In this document: positions 1-8,933 of the stretch, piece by piece | Layout of the letters: every line of letters starts with the position of its first letter | How positions within the stretch are numbered: the stretch's first letter is position 1 | Assembly (NCBI GenBank): GCA_001247695.2 | Contig: LGRX02035463.1 | Location: 1-64,000 of the forward strand | Direction: 5' to 3' | Source: Cymbomonas tetramitiformis | Taxonomy: Eukaryota > Chlorophyta > Pyramimonadophyceae > Pyramimonadales > Pyramimonadaceae | DNA length: 64,000 nt | Program-made: the position numbers and the translations under genes | Notes under the pieces: generated by a model | What the model was told of the DNA's origin: nothing | What the model saw: only the letters and a program-made list of their open reading frames with translations | Databases searched by the model: none

Positions 1-20
1 GACCTGACTATGCCAATCGT

Positions 21-521
21 GTGGTATGCATACGTGCAGCGGAAGGTATCTACGCTTCATCTTTTCAAAACCGCGGGCAAAGCGAATCCACCAGTTTTCC
101 GCGCCAGTGCTCCCACGGCCACGAGTGTTGGAGAACAATAATCTACATCCATGCGCACTTTGCGGAATACTGTCAACCGATTCCCCCGAGATCCCTGCCG
201 AAGAGACAAGAGCCTTGTTCCGTATGTCGCCGTGTCCTGATTGGGAAAGGCGTCCGTCAATGCGGAGGGTGCCTTTTGCGTGTGTACTGTTCACCTGAGT
301 GTCAGCGCGGAGACTGGCAGCGGACACACCGACACGAATGCAAGGCCATCGCTGTGTCGGAATGGTGGAATATGGCGGGGCTATGGGAATATGGCGGTTA
401 TGTGTTCAAGAATTTGAGCGTACGCTGCGCTGCCCGTATGATCACGCGGGGTAATATTGGGCCGTTTTTTGCATCAGATACCCGAGCTTCGCGACCTCGT
501 GTCAGCAGTGGGACAATGTGA
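21..521 (+). CDS. MYND zinc-finger protein, C-terminal exon (partial)
   Basis: The open frame ends with a TGA at 519-521. It carries a MYND-type zinc finger at residues 66-107: CSVC, then CGGC, then YCSPEC, then W..TH..HEC, the full C-x2-C / C-x2-C / C-x3-C / H-x3-C set. MYND fingers bind proline-rich peptides and occur in SET-domain methyltransferases and many algal proteins; no SET domain is visible here. About 45 residues follow the finger with no recognisable domain. The first in-frame codon used is GTG, so the true start is probably in an upstream exon or outside the window. A second MYND exon lies at about 1815-2123. The ORF is followed about 100 bases later by the tail motif shared with two other ORFs. 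Domain call is sure; gene limits are not. Confidence 0.6.
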   Translation: MVCIRAAEGIYASSFQNRGQSESTSFPRQCSHGHECWRTIIYIHAHFAEYCQPIPPRSLPKRQEPCSVCRRVLIGKGVRQCGGCLLRVYCSPECQRGDWQRTHRHECKAIAVSEWWNMAGLWEYGGYVFKNLSVRCAARMITRGNIGPFFASDTRASRPRVSSGTM

Positions 522-564
522 ACTGTGAACCCCGATAGTGGCTGAGATAGTGGTGGTCTGCGGT

Positions 565-665
565 GAACTCATCTAAGCGGTGTACCAATGCCCAAAATAA
601 GCAGTCTGCATGGATAGTAGCGAGTGCGCTAGGGAAGGGCGTGGCGCAGCCCCCTAGATGTAAGC
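565..665 (+). repeat. Shared 3' tail, copy 1 (after MYND ORF)
   Basis: The core at 621-657 contains GCGCTAGGGAAGGGCGTGG and ends CCCCCTAG, so CTAGGG and CCCTAG can pair as a short stem. It runs into a TGTAA motif. The same core, with about 55 bases of upstream similarity (AACTCATCTAAGC, ATAAGCAGTCTGCAT), recurs at 6329-6421, and the core alone at 8887-8922, each time shortly after an ORF stop codon. It may be a 3' UTR/polyadenylation element or a transposon end. Confidence 0.7.
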
Positions 666-735
666 AACTTTTGAAATAAATTTTAGAACGTCTTGTTGAA
701 TGAGCGTATGTCGTCTCTCAGGTGGTGCTATGCGC

Positions 736-1812
736 GTACAGGGCACACTGAATATGTATGGTGCGGTGTGAGGACAGCTCCTCTGACACGCGACCATAAT
801 AAGGGGGTGTGGCCGGTAGGATGTAAGAGGCTGTTTCGGGTCGGTGCGGTGGACCGTGGGCGCATGTGGGTTGGGCACACGCAATGTATATGGTGCGGTG
901 CGAGGACACCTATTCTGACACGCGACCATAATAAGGGGGTGTGGCCGGTCGGTAGGATGTATGTGGCTGTTTCGGTTCGGTGCGGTGGACCGTGGACGCA
1001 TGTGGGTTGGGCACACCGAATATGTATGGTGCGGTGTGAGGACAGCTCCTCTGACACGCGACCATAATAAGGGGGTGTGGCCGGTAGGATGTATGTGTTT
1101 GTTTTGGGTCGGTGCGGCAGACCGTGGGCGCATGTGGGTTGGGCAAATCGAATATATATGGTGCGGTGTGAGGACAGCTCCTCTGGCACGCGACCATAAG
1201 AAGGAGGAGTGTGTGAGCGACGAGGTGCCGGTGGGTCGGGAGCAGCGTGCGCGTGGCCTGATTCAAGGCTCGCTGCGCGCCCCCTGTACCCGTGGCTACT
1301 CGTCATCATTGCATTTTCGGTCGGGGTAGCTCAGGATCCCAGCCGGTGGGTTAGGAGAGGCGTGCGCGTGTCCTTGTTATTCAAGGCTCGAGGCGCGCCC
1401 CCGGACCCGTGGCTCGGTTGAAACGGGGGGTGGTAGCTGGAATTTTTGAGGTTGTTTCGGGTTGGTGCGGCAGACCGTGGGCGTAAATGGGTAGGGCACA
1501 TTGAATACGAATGGTGCGGTGTGAGGACAACTCCTCTGACACGCGACCATATTAAGGGGGTGTGGCCGGTAGGATGTATGTGTGTGTTTTGGGTGGGTGC
1601 GGCAGACCGTGGGCGCATGTGGGTTGGGCAAATCGAATACATATGGTGCGGTGTGAGGACAGCTCCTCTGACACGCGACCATAATAAAAGGGTGTGGCCG
1701 GTGTGAATAATGTGGTTGTTTCTGGTCGGTGCGGTGGACCGTGGGCGCATGTGGGTAGGGCACACGGAATATCTATGGTGCGGTGTGAGGACAGCTCCTC
1801 TGACACGCGACC
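736..1812. repeat. 132-bp tandem array (interrupted)
   Basis: The marker GTGCGGTGTGAGGACAGC (or a close variant) starts at 761, 893, 1029, 1161, 1514, 1646 and 1778, a period of 132-136 bp. A single extra partial copy lies at 2264, inside the 5' part of the next ORF. The array is interrupted at about 1205-1445 by unrelated DNA that itself holds a roughly 50-bp duplication around GTGCGCGTG..TTCAAGGCTCG. Because 132 is a multiple of three, several frames on both strands stay open through the array and give repetitive 44-residue translations; I regard these as shadows. Confidence 0.85.
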
Positions 1813-2123
1813 GTTTGGGGTGTTACCAGGAGATTGGGTTGTCCACATTGTCATTGGGCACAACAGACTTCAATTCACCAGTGAAGCTCCCCAACGGCTG
1901 GACCGCGTGCTTGACAACAGCCGCTGTTCACGAGGCAAACAAGGATCGGTTTGGGAAGTGCTCGGTGTCAGCACACCAGTGTCTTTGCATGAATTGTGGT
2001 AAACAAGGGGCGAAGCGGTGTGGTGGCTGTCACCAAGCAGTGTATTGTTCCCATGGTTGTGCGCAAATGCACTGGAAGTCGTGCCATCGACAGGAATGTA
2101 GTAGAGTAAAGCTGAAGAAGTAG
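1813..2123 (+). CDS. MYND zinc-finger protein, C-terminal exon 2 (partial)
   Basis: The open frame continues from the end of the 132-bp array to a TAG at 2121-2123. Its last 40 residues form a MYND finger: CLCMNC, CGGC, YCSHGC, then HWKSCHRQEC, with the C-terminal basic tail VKLKK. The frame is open from 1710, but 1710-1812 is the last repeat unit, so the genuine exon probably begins near 1813. Upstream residues TTAAVHEANKDRFGKC have no recognised domain. It may be a paralogue or a second copy of the exon at 21-521. The short tail and the abutting repeat suggest a fragment or a last exon. Confidence 0.55.
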
Positions 2124-2219
2124 GCAAACCGAGCGAACCGTAATCATTGATCAAGACCAATGTGAATAAAAGTTGAATATGTACATGTGAATAATATGTT
2201 TTTATAATGAATACGAGTA

Positions 2220-5200
2220 TTGTCCATAATGAATAAGTGTATTGCAACCTATGCCCATGTTCGGTGCGGTGTGAGGACAGCTCCTCTAATACGCGACCTT
2301 ACAGTACAGGGGGGTTGTGTGGGCCAGGGGGGGCAGGAGTACGGGGACAAGCCATGGCTAAGATTGTTCCCAGGAGCGGACGCCCATTCCGTGCACACCC
2401 AAAAGTATCCGGCGAACGTAGACGTCCTGTTGGATTACCACATCAGTGCGGGTTGTTCGGCAGATGACGAGCAGTTGAATGCCATCAAGGAGTTCCGAGG
2501 AGGAGCGGCGCTCGCCGTCTACACGGCCCAGTTGGCAGACATAGAGGTCATCCTGGAATGGATAGATTGGATCAGCAAGGAGCTGTGTAGATTGTTGCGG
2601 TTACTTGAGGAATACAGCAGCGAGGAAGAGACGCTTCGGAAGGCGCAGCGCGCATTACCTCCTGACGAGCCCCTCCCTAGGGGGAGTAACCGGCAATTAA
2701 ATGAAACGGGCTTGACTATTACCGAGCTCCGGAAAAAGCTGCACGGTAACATTACGATCAACACCAAAAGTTGGAAGCTTGCACGCGAAGCTTTCGGCGA
2801 GCCCCCCCTGACCCCGGAGTTCATGAGGATGGGGGTGGAGGACCTCCAAGATTTCTGTGTTCGGCTTCGTGCCTGGTGGGATTTGGCCGTTAGCACCCAG
2901 GAACTGGTTCGTCATGAATATGAGGAGACGCTGAATCCGATTTCGAAAAGTCTACTACCGTTCTTCGTGGTGGGTGGACTGTTTTCGAGTGCGGTGGCGA
3001 AGTATAAAACCCCACCGTTGATATCCCCGCACGGCCGGGCGCAGGTCTATTGCCTATGGGAGGCTGGTGACGCGCATGGCGGCCAACCGCAGCGAGTGTT
3101 TCGTATAGTGTGGTGGTACATGCGAGATGAGATGGTGCGGCGGGGAGACTGTATCTATCGCCATTTGGGGGAGAGGACGCCGGATACAAAAGTATTCCTG
3201 CCGGCGCCTGCTGTACTCGGTCGTTGCATTGACAGCCCCAGTCAGGTCAAGCACACGGACGTTCATGCGCATTCCATGGAGGAACTGCTTGGGCTGGAAC
3301 GGGTGTATGGTGAGGCTGGAATCCGTACCTACTCCGCCCTGATGTGCCTGGATGAGCAGGGTTACACTGAGGTCTTGCCTGAAACGGTTGAGACGAAGTA
3401 CTGGCCGGAGAACGAGGATGGTGTCATGCAGCTGCCCGCGGCTTTCCAGGGCTTCCCCACCGCCTCCCCTTTCCAGCAGGCGCGCGTGGGAGGAGGGCCC
3501 GGTTGGATGACCGTGTGGCCGGCCACGCTCACCGCACACCAGGGAAAGTGCCCTGGTCAGGCCGTGCCTGGGCTGGAAGGATTATTCAGGCAGAGGTCCC
3601 TGTCCCTTTGCGTGTACCATGCGTTCTCGTACCTGGAGAAGGGTGTCATCGACCTGGACAACGCGGTGCACATCGCCTCACACGGGTTCACGGAGATGTA
3701 CGGCATGCCTATACGAATGGTGTGCATAGCATGCGGTGATGCCATCCAGTTCAAGGGCGGGTACGATCTCCTGCCAAGGGTGCACGCCTGTAAGGCTTGC
3801 ATACACCCCCTTCACGAGGGTACAGATCTGACGCAAGTGGGGCACGTGATGTGCGGCAAGTGCTTTGACTTCCGGAATGAGAGGGGAATAAGGCCACCGC
3901 TAATGGTCCACGAGAGGCACCGGGGATATGCCGCCACGCTGCAGGACTTTCAGGCGCTGGAACCGGCGGAGGCACGTGCGCGCGCGGTTGTCAACTTTGC
4001 AGACGTGGCCATGGGTGCGCGCCAGATTCTGCTCGCCTTCGGTCCGAGTGCCGACCTCTCACCGGAAGAGCGCGCCTCCCTCGGGGATGTGAAATGGAAC
4101 CTGCCTCCGGCAGAGGCACCAAGCCCGGAGCAATGCGCGGGACCCCCCCTGCAGTATGGGGAGGGGCAGGTTGTTGTGCAAGCGTCAACGGTGCAGGGGT
4201 TCCATGAACACCCGCTCTTCCAGAAGATGCAAGTGTCTTGCCCCACGATACAGTCAGTGATCAAGGCGCTTTGCGTGTCTGTACATCGAACTGCAGCCAA
4301 ACCCAGCATGGTGGCGACGGATGAAGGAGCAGCAGCTCCGGCTGCTGCTCGCGCTGACGAGCATGCGGTGCTGCTTGGCCACACACCCGCTGTTGGCGGT
4401 GGTGAGCAGCCTAAGAAGCCGCCCAAGAAGCCATATTCACGCAACCGGTCTCCAGCTGCCCAGCTCCGGCGGCAGGCGGATAGAAAGCGGAAGGCGGCGG
4501 TGCGAAGACGGCGGACGACACCCGTCAGGCAGCCTATGTTCGACGCCAACGGTTACCTAACCAGTGAACTCTTACACCAGCTTAGCTTTCCCGGCATGGA
4601 ATTGGCGAAGCTTGTGGCTTCCGTCATCACCCACAACTGGAATTGTTCACGGCCCACGCTCGCGTGTCGGTGCAGTTGCCACCTGTCCCCAAAGGATACC
4701 CCTGGCTGGCATCGGAACGTGGCCTCATTGCAGGCAGTCCCACCTTGCCTTGGGCTGGCTGCGCGTAACACTAAGGCGAGGAGTGCACCTATGCCTGCCA
4801 CTACAGCACCTCCCACCGTGCCATCGCACGTGGCAACTTCCGGCAGGAAAACATGTCGCCCTAGGAAGACGCTGGCAGCCATGGAATGCGGATTGGAGGG
4901 CCAACCGGCGACCAGTGCTGCTGCACCAATGGCTGCTCCCGCGGCCACACCGGCCCCGGAAGCACGCGTCGTCGGGGCAGCTCCGCCCTGCCCCCAAGGC
5001 CTGACGGAGGGCACCTTGGTGTATGGCAATGATGGACGGGTGCACCATGTACGGACTGCGGACATGCGATTGATGCTAGATTTTGCGTGTGACGCGCCAG
5101 GCGAGGAAGGTCGACTGATTTTTTTCACGGAGGTCAAGCAACTTCAGACCGACGGCCCGCACGTGATCGCTGAGCCGGGTGTTCTGGACGCCAGAATGCA

Positions 5201-5984
5201 GCTAACCCATGTACAACCAGCGCAACAGCAGGGCTTTGCAACCGACCACGCCCTCGAGGAATACCTGGCATCCGCTGGGCTAACGTTAAGGGATGTCCCG
5301 TTTGACGGTGATTGCTGGCTTTCCGTGGTTGCTCCGTACATCACATGTCCGGATGGACGACCCTGTCACCAAGTGCAATGGAGCGGCGTGAAGTTCTTTA
5401 CAGTCAAGCTGCGGGAGGCTTTAGTTGAGTATATTCACACAAACCCCACCTGGAGCGATGGATCTGGCCGCCGCCCGGAGTGGCTGAACGCTCCCGAATT
5501 CATCAGTGATGTGCATACAGGGAAGGCGCACAGTGACGAGCATTCGTTCCTGGTCCTGGCGAGCATGGCCAAACGGGTTCTGCAGGTGTACCGGGTATTC
5601 CCCACTCGAGAGGAAGTGGTGCGCCGGAAGTGGCCACCAGGCGTCAATCACAAGAATCTCATCATGCCCGACTGTGACAACGCGATATACGGCCAATATG
5701 CGCCCTTCAGTATGCAGTACTTCTGCCCGCCCCCTGAAGAACCACTGACGAGCAACGAACCCATCCGGATCCTGCACATGCTGGAGGTTCCGTTATACGA
5801 CCCCAAGCTTCCGGCAGATGACCAGACATGGGTAACTTACCCTGGCCACTTCATGCGGATCCTCACGGAGGAAGCGGCGGGAAAGGAAGAAGCTGAAATG
5901 GAGAGATTGCGCAAGGGAAAACGCGTGACGCGGACCGATGGTGCGCCAGCGAAGAAATCGAAGAAGCCGTCCAAGACTAACTAA
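2220..5984 (+). CDS. Large ORF with Cys cluster and OTU-like cysteine protease domain
   Basis: Uninterrupted frame of 1254 codons; the first ATG in frame is at 2229, but a copy of the 132-bp repeat lies at 2264, so the functional start may be later. Residues about 500-550 hold paired cysteines (CIAC, CKAC, then MCGKC), a probable zinc ribbon. Residues 735-770 are strongly basic (RKRKAAVRRRR) and look like a nuclear signal. Residues about 1025-1215 resemble an OTU cysteine protease: VPFDGDCWLSVV matches the D-G-x-C active-site loop (Cys about 1032), and a late YPGHF could supply the histidine. OTU enzymes remove ubiquitin. Such proteases are sometimes carried by DNA transposons, and a Tnp2-like transposase follows downstream. 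The C-terminus is lysine-rich. OTU assignment is by motif and moderate; no function is known for the first 1000 residues. Confidence 0.6.
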   Translation: MSIMNKCIATYAHVRCGVRTAPLIRDLTVQGGCVGQGGQEYGDKPWLRLFPGADAHSVHTQKYPANVDVLLDYHISAGCSADDEQLNAIKEFRGGAALAVYTAQLADIEVILEWIDWISKELCRLLRLLEEYSSEEETLRKAQRALPPDEPLPRGSNRQLNETGLTITELRKKLHGNITINTKSWKLAREAFGEPPLTPEFMRMGVEDLQDFCVRLRAWWDLAVSTQELVRHEYEETLNPISKSLLPFFVVGGLFSSAVAKYKTPPLISPHGRAQVYCLWEAGDAHGGQPQRVFRIVWWYMRDEMVRRGDCIYRHLGERTPDTKVFLPAPAVLGRCIDSPSQVKHTDVHAHSMEELLGLERVYGEAGIRTYSALMCLDEQGYTEVLPETVETKYWPENEDGVMQLPAAFQGFPTASPFQQARVGGGPGWMTVWPATLTAHQGKCPGQAVPGLEGLFRQRSLSLCVYHAFSYLEKGVIDLDNAVHIASHGFTEMYGMPIRMVCIACGDAIQFKGGYDLLPRVHACKACIHPLHEGTDLTQVGHVMCGKCFDFRNERGIRPPLMVHERHRGYAATLQDFQALEPAEARARAVVNFADVAMGARQILLAFGPSADLSPEERASLGDVKWNLPPAEAPSPEQCAGPPLQYGEGQVVVQASTVQGFHEHPLFQKMQVSCPTIQSVIKALCVSVHRTAAKPSMVATDEGAAAPAAARADEHAVLLGHTPAVGGGEQPKKPPKKPYSRNRSPAAQLRRQADRKRKAAVRRRRTTPVRQPMFDANGYLTSELLHQLSFPGMELAKLVASVITHNWNCSRPTLACRCSCHLSPKDTPGWHRNVASLQAVPPCLGLAARNTKARSAPMPATTAPPTVPSHVATSGRKTCRPRKTLAAMECGLEGQPATSAAAPMAAPAATPAPEARVVGAAPPCPQGLTEGTLVYGNDGRVHHVRTADMRLMLDFACDAPGEEGRLIFFTEVKQLQTDGPHVIAEPGVLDARMQLTHVQPAQQQGFATDHALEEYLASAGLTLRDVPFDGDCWLSVVAPYITCPDGRPCHQVQWSGVKFFTVKLREALVEYIHTNPTWSDGSGRRPEWLNAPEFISDVHTGKAHSDEHSFLVLASMAKRVLQVYRVFPTREEVVRRKWPPGVNHKNLIMPDCDNAIYGQYAPFSMQYFCPPPEEPLTSNEPIRILHMLEVPLYDPKLPADDQTWVTYPGHFMRILTEEAAGKEEAEMERLRKGKRVTRTDGAPAKKSKKPSKTN

Positions 5985-6156
5985 TCAGGTACTGCTTTGG
6001 ATCTCATCAACAATCGCTTTCTGCAATCGACATCTGCGTGATGGATTACAGCCGGTGGGTTAGGAGTGGCGTGCGCGTGTCCTTGTACACAAAACCTTAC
6101 AAATCCTAATATACTGGTTGTTGTCATGTGCAGGCAAGAGGCGCTGCTGTTCAGAG

Positions 6157-6388
6157 TTGGAGTCGAGCAGCTCCCATCGCAGCGGTAGAGTGATGTTGCA
6201 AAGCAGCGTGGCAAACTCATCTAAGCAGTAGAGCAATGTCAGAAATAAGCAGTCTGCATCGATAGTAGCGAGTTGGAGTCGAGCAGCTCCCATCGCAGCG
6301 GTAGAGTGATGTTGCAAAGCAGCGTGGCAAACTCATCTAAGCAGTAGAGCAATGTCAGAAATAAGCAGTCTGCATCGATAGGAGCGAG
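6157..6388. repeat. 116-bp tandem duplication downstream of OTU-like ORF
   Basis: A unit beginning TTGGAGTCGAGCAGCTCCC starts at 6157 and again at 6273, nearly identical over 116 bp. The second copy runs directly into the shared 3' tail core (6385-6421). At 6050-6080 there is also a short sequence (AGCCGGTGGGTTAGGAG) that recurs at 1337. Confidence 0.85.
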
Positions 6389-6430
6389 TGCGCTAGGGAA
6401 GGGCGTGGCGCAGCCCCCTAGATGTAAACT
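6329..6430 (+). repeat. Shared 3' tail, copy 2 (after OTU-like ORF)
   Basis: The 37-bp core at 6385-6421 is identical to 621-657 and is followed by TGTAAAC and a second TGTAA. Similarity to copy 1 extends upstream over the stretch with AACTCATCTAAGC and ATAAGCAGTCTGCAT. It lies about 400 bases after the stop codon of the OTU-like ORF. Confidence 0.75.
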
Positions 6431-6754
6431 ATACGTAAATGTAAATAAACAAGTATTGCGTTCCTTTGTAACCGCCTTTCCGCCTCGAGTGGCGGACCAC
6501 CTGTTTGGAGAGCCTAGCGGGCGCGTGCGCAAACCGAAGGGAGGGGGGTGTTAAGCCCAGTTTGTTATGCGGTTTTGATGTAGTTATGTGGTTGATATGT
6601 TGGTTGATATGTTTGTTGATATGTTGGTATGGTTGTTATGTTAGTTATGTGGTTGGTATGTGGTGTGTGCTGTCCGGGGAATGTGCAGGAAAAGGCAAAG
6701 GTCACGAGAACCAGGAAGGCCTCCGAGGTTCAATGCGATATTGAAACCTACATC

Positions 6755-8775
6755 ATGGCTTCTCCACCAGGCTTCGATATCGACGCCGGACTCATAATAC
6801 ACCTCAGCAAGGCGTTCAAGCGGGACCCCCCAGCGAAGCAACGGCATGCGATGATCGTGGAGAAGGTCACCACCATTTACCCCATGCTGACGCAGAGAGA
6901 GGCGACGAGAAAAGTGAACGCTCGTTTATACAATCGCCGGGCCGGCATAATGCAGCAAAAGGGAATGACGCTGGCTCGGTTTCAAGCGGATGATTTGGCA
7001 GCGTGCAAAAACTTCAACCTTCAGGCGCTGGCGTCGAAGAGGCCCCATCTCGTGATTCCACTGACACGCGCTGAAGCGCTTACCAGTCACCCCCTCCCCA
7101 TTGCGGCAGGTGGGGCGCGGGCGGAGCCCATGGCACGGAGGACGGAGGTGTCGACCCCGCCAACAAGCCCTACCACGCAGTGCGGCACGCCAACGGTGGC
7201 TGATGCGGCAGGAGAACCGGGGGGTGCACATCTGCATGGGGGGGGGCAGCAGTGTCCGGCGCACAGGCGCCCGGGGCAGAGATGACTCCGCGAACCAGCG
7301 CTAGATTCCAGCGCACGAGGCTCCGACGTGCCGCGCGCGCAACAGGCCAACGAATCAACGGGGAGCAAACCGTGGCTTCACAAGCAGCCCCAGAAGACGT
7401 TCCAGGGAGCGACTCGGCACCTGTGCGTACCAGCCCTCGGCTAAACACGCAGCATGAGAACGCGAATGACCTGCAGGTGGAGAACGATATAGCAAGTAAG
7501 TCGGCCCCTGGGACCAGTTTCCGTTGTCGGTTTGACTAGCCTGGCACCGTGTGTAGGTGGTGACGTGATGTTGACTGGTTTGCAGTTCCAGAGTGCCTTC
7601 GATTACCTGTGCGTACCAGCCCTCGGCTAAAGAACGCGTACGAGCTGCAGGTGGAGAACAATATAGCATGTAAGTCGGCCCGTGCGTGCAGTCTTTGTTG
7701 TCGATTTGACTAGCCGGGCCCTGTGGGTAGTTGGTGACGTGATATTGTATGGCTCGCAGTCAAGAGGCGCAAGCTAAGCCAGCTGTTCTTCGGGGAGGAA
7801 AGCGCCCTTGAGGGCCTGCAACGCCTGCTGCAAGACCTGCTTCCACAAGTAGAGCAGCTGGACATCGCCACCCTCGTCGCGCATGTCGCCCGAGTGCACA
7901 AGGAAACGGGGAAGCGCGTGAATATGACTGCGAAGGCCGTGTTCTTTACGGTACATATGCCTGGATTCAATCTTCTGCCTGTCAAGCATGCCAACCACTA
8001 CGAGAAACAGGCCCGTGAGACGCTGGACAAGCGCTGGACGGCCGACCTGCTAAAACACAAGGAATCGTCCGAGGCGCTTCAGGCTGCCTTTAAAGCCACC
8101 TGGAAGAAGGTATCTGCAGTGCAAAGGCGTGGCGTTCCGCGAACGGCGCGCTCCTCCAAGAGCATGGCGGAACCACCGGCGCCTGCGCGTGTACAGGGCA
8201 ACAAGCACATGAGCAAAATCTGCCCCGTCGGACGGAAGGCCCACGTTGTGCGCACCGGGATGTCCTCTAAGGACCAGAAGAAGCTCCACGTGAATCAGAA
8301 TACACAGGCGGGGGAGTTCCTGCTGGAGGACTTCTCGCATGCGGACTACGGGGAAATATACCCTGCGGATGTTCATGACTTAAATGGCACAGTGCGCGAC
8401 CTGGAGATCTTCGTTGGCATGGATTGCTTCGAGCATGACACGCCTGCAGCGTGGCGCGCGCTGGGGCACCCCCCCGTGATGCGGTGCCATTGCATCGGCG
8501 TGAAAGCGTGGGAAGACCGACCGGAGGATCCCGTCGGAGCCTTCGATTACTTTGTTTTCCACGACGACTTCTCCGTGGAGACTTTTGACTGGGACGAGCT
8601 GGTGCAAATGAATCTGGTTCGCGTCCCAGAGCTATACGTCACGGAGGACTACCGAGTGTGGTGGAAAAATCGCTCCGGTGACAACCGAGAACTTACAACC
8701 GACGAGTACCGATGCGGCTTTGGGGACGCGCGGCCGAAGCATCTGCGCACCACGTCGTTCTGGGAACGGGTGTAG
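6755..8775 (+). CDS. Spliced gene of unknown function, possible TnpA-like partner of the downstream transposase
   Basis: Exons I can support: 6755 to about 7240 (start ATG, MASPPGFDIDAG), about 7250-7495, 7586-7669 and 7760-8775. Introns 7496-7585 and 7670-7759 have GTAAGT donors and GCAG/CGCAG acceptors, and the phases agree, giving one continuous frame to the TAG at 8775. Between the first two blocks the frame changes near a run of nine G (7238-7246): either a small intron, a frameshift or a base-count error. An upstream acceptor (GTGCAG, about 6685-6690) suggests a 5' exon. The protein is basic at the N-terminus, has a Leu-rich stretch (about 7790-7850), and a C-terminal part rich in Asp, Trp and Tyr. 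I recognise no domain. The neighbouring transposase-like gene and the shared 3' tail suggest a mobile-element gene, as in two-gene CACTA elements; this is inference. Confidence 0.5.
7419..7759 (+). repeat. Tandem exon-intron duplication
   Basis: The block 7419-7585 (GTGCGTACCAGCCCTCGGCT, then GCAGGTGGAGAAC, the donor GTAAGTCGGCCC, and the acceptor) is repeated at about 7610-7759. Each copy holds the end of an exon, a donor, about 80 bases of intron and an acceptor. Both copies splice in the same phase, so the peptide (PVRTSPRL .. LQVENxIA) appears twice in the predicted protein. Confidence 0.8.
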
Positions 8776-8886
8776 TGTTGATAAATCGCCGAGACGTAGT
8801 ACGGAATTAGCGGACCCCGATCACTCATAGAACCCACACGGCAGTCGTGTGCGAACAGACGTGGGGCACATGCAATACGCACTAGG

Positions 8887-8922
8887 GAGTGCGCTAGGGA
8901 AGGGCGTGGCGCAGCCCCTTAG
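8887..8922 (+). repeat. Shared 3' tail, copy 3 (after unknown spliced gene)
   Basis: The core GAGTGCGCTAGGGAAGGGCG and following bases match copies 1 and 2 except for CCCCTTAG in place of CCCCCTAG. It lies about 115 bases after the stop at 8775. Immediately upstream CACTAGG occurs, so a partial extra CTAGGGA repeat is present here. Confidence 0.75.
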
Positions 8923-8933
8923 ACATCGTAAAC

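Noticed and set aside
654..1309. Minus-strand ORFs of 118-193 codons across the 132-bp array
   Set aside because: They are open only because the repeat length is a multiple of three; several frames are open at once and the peptides are repetitive.
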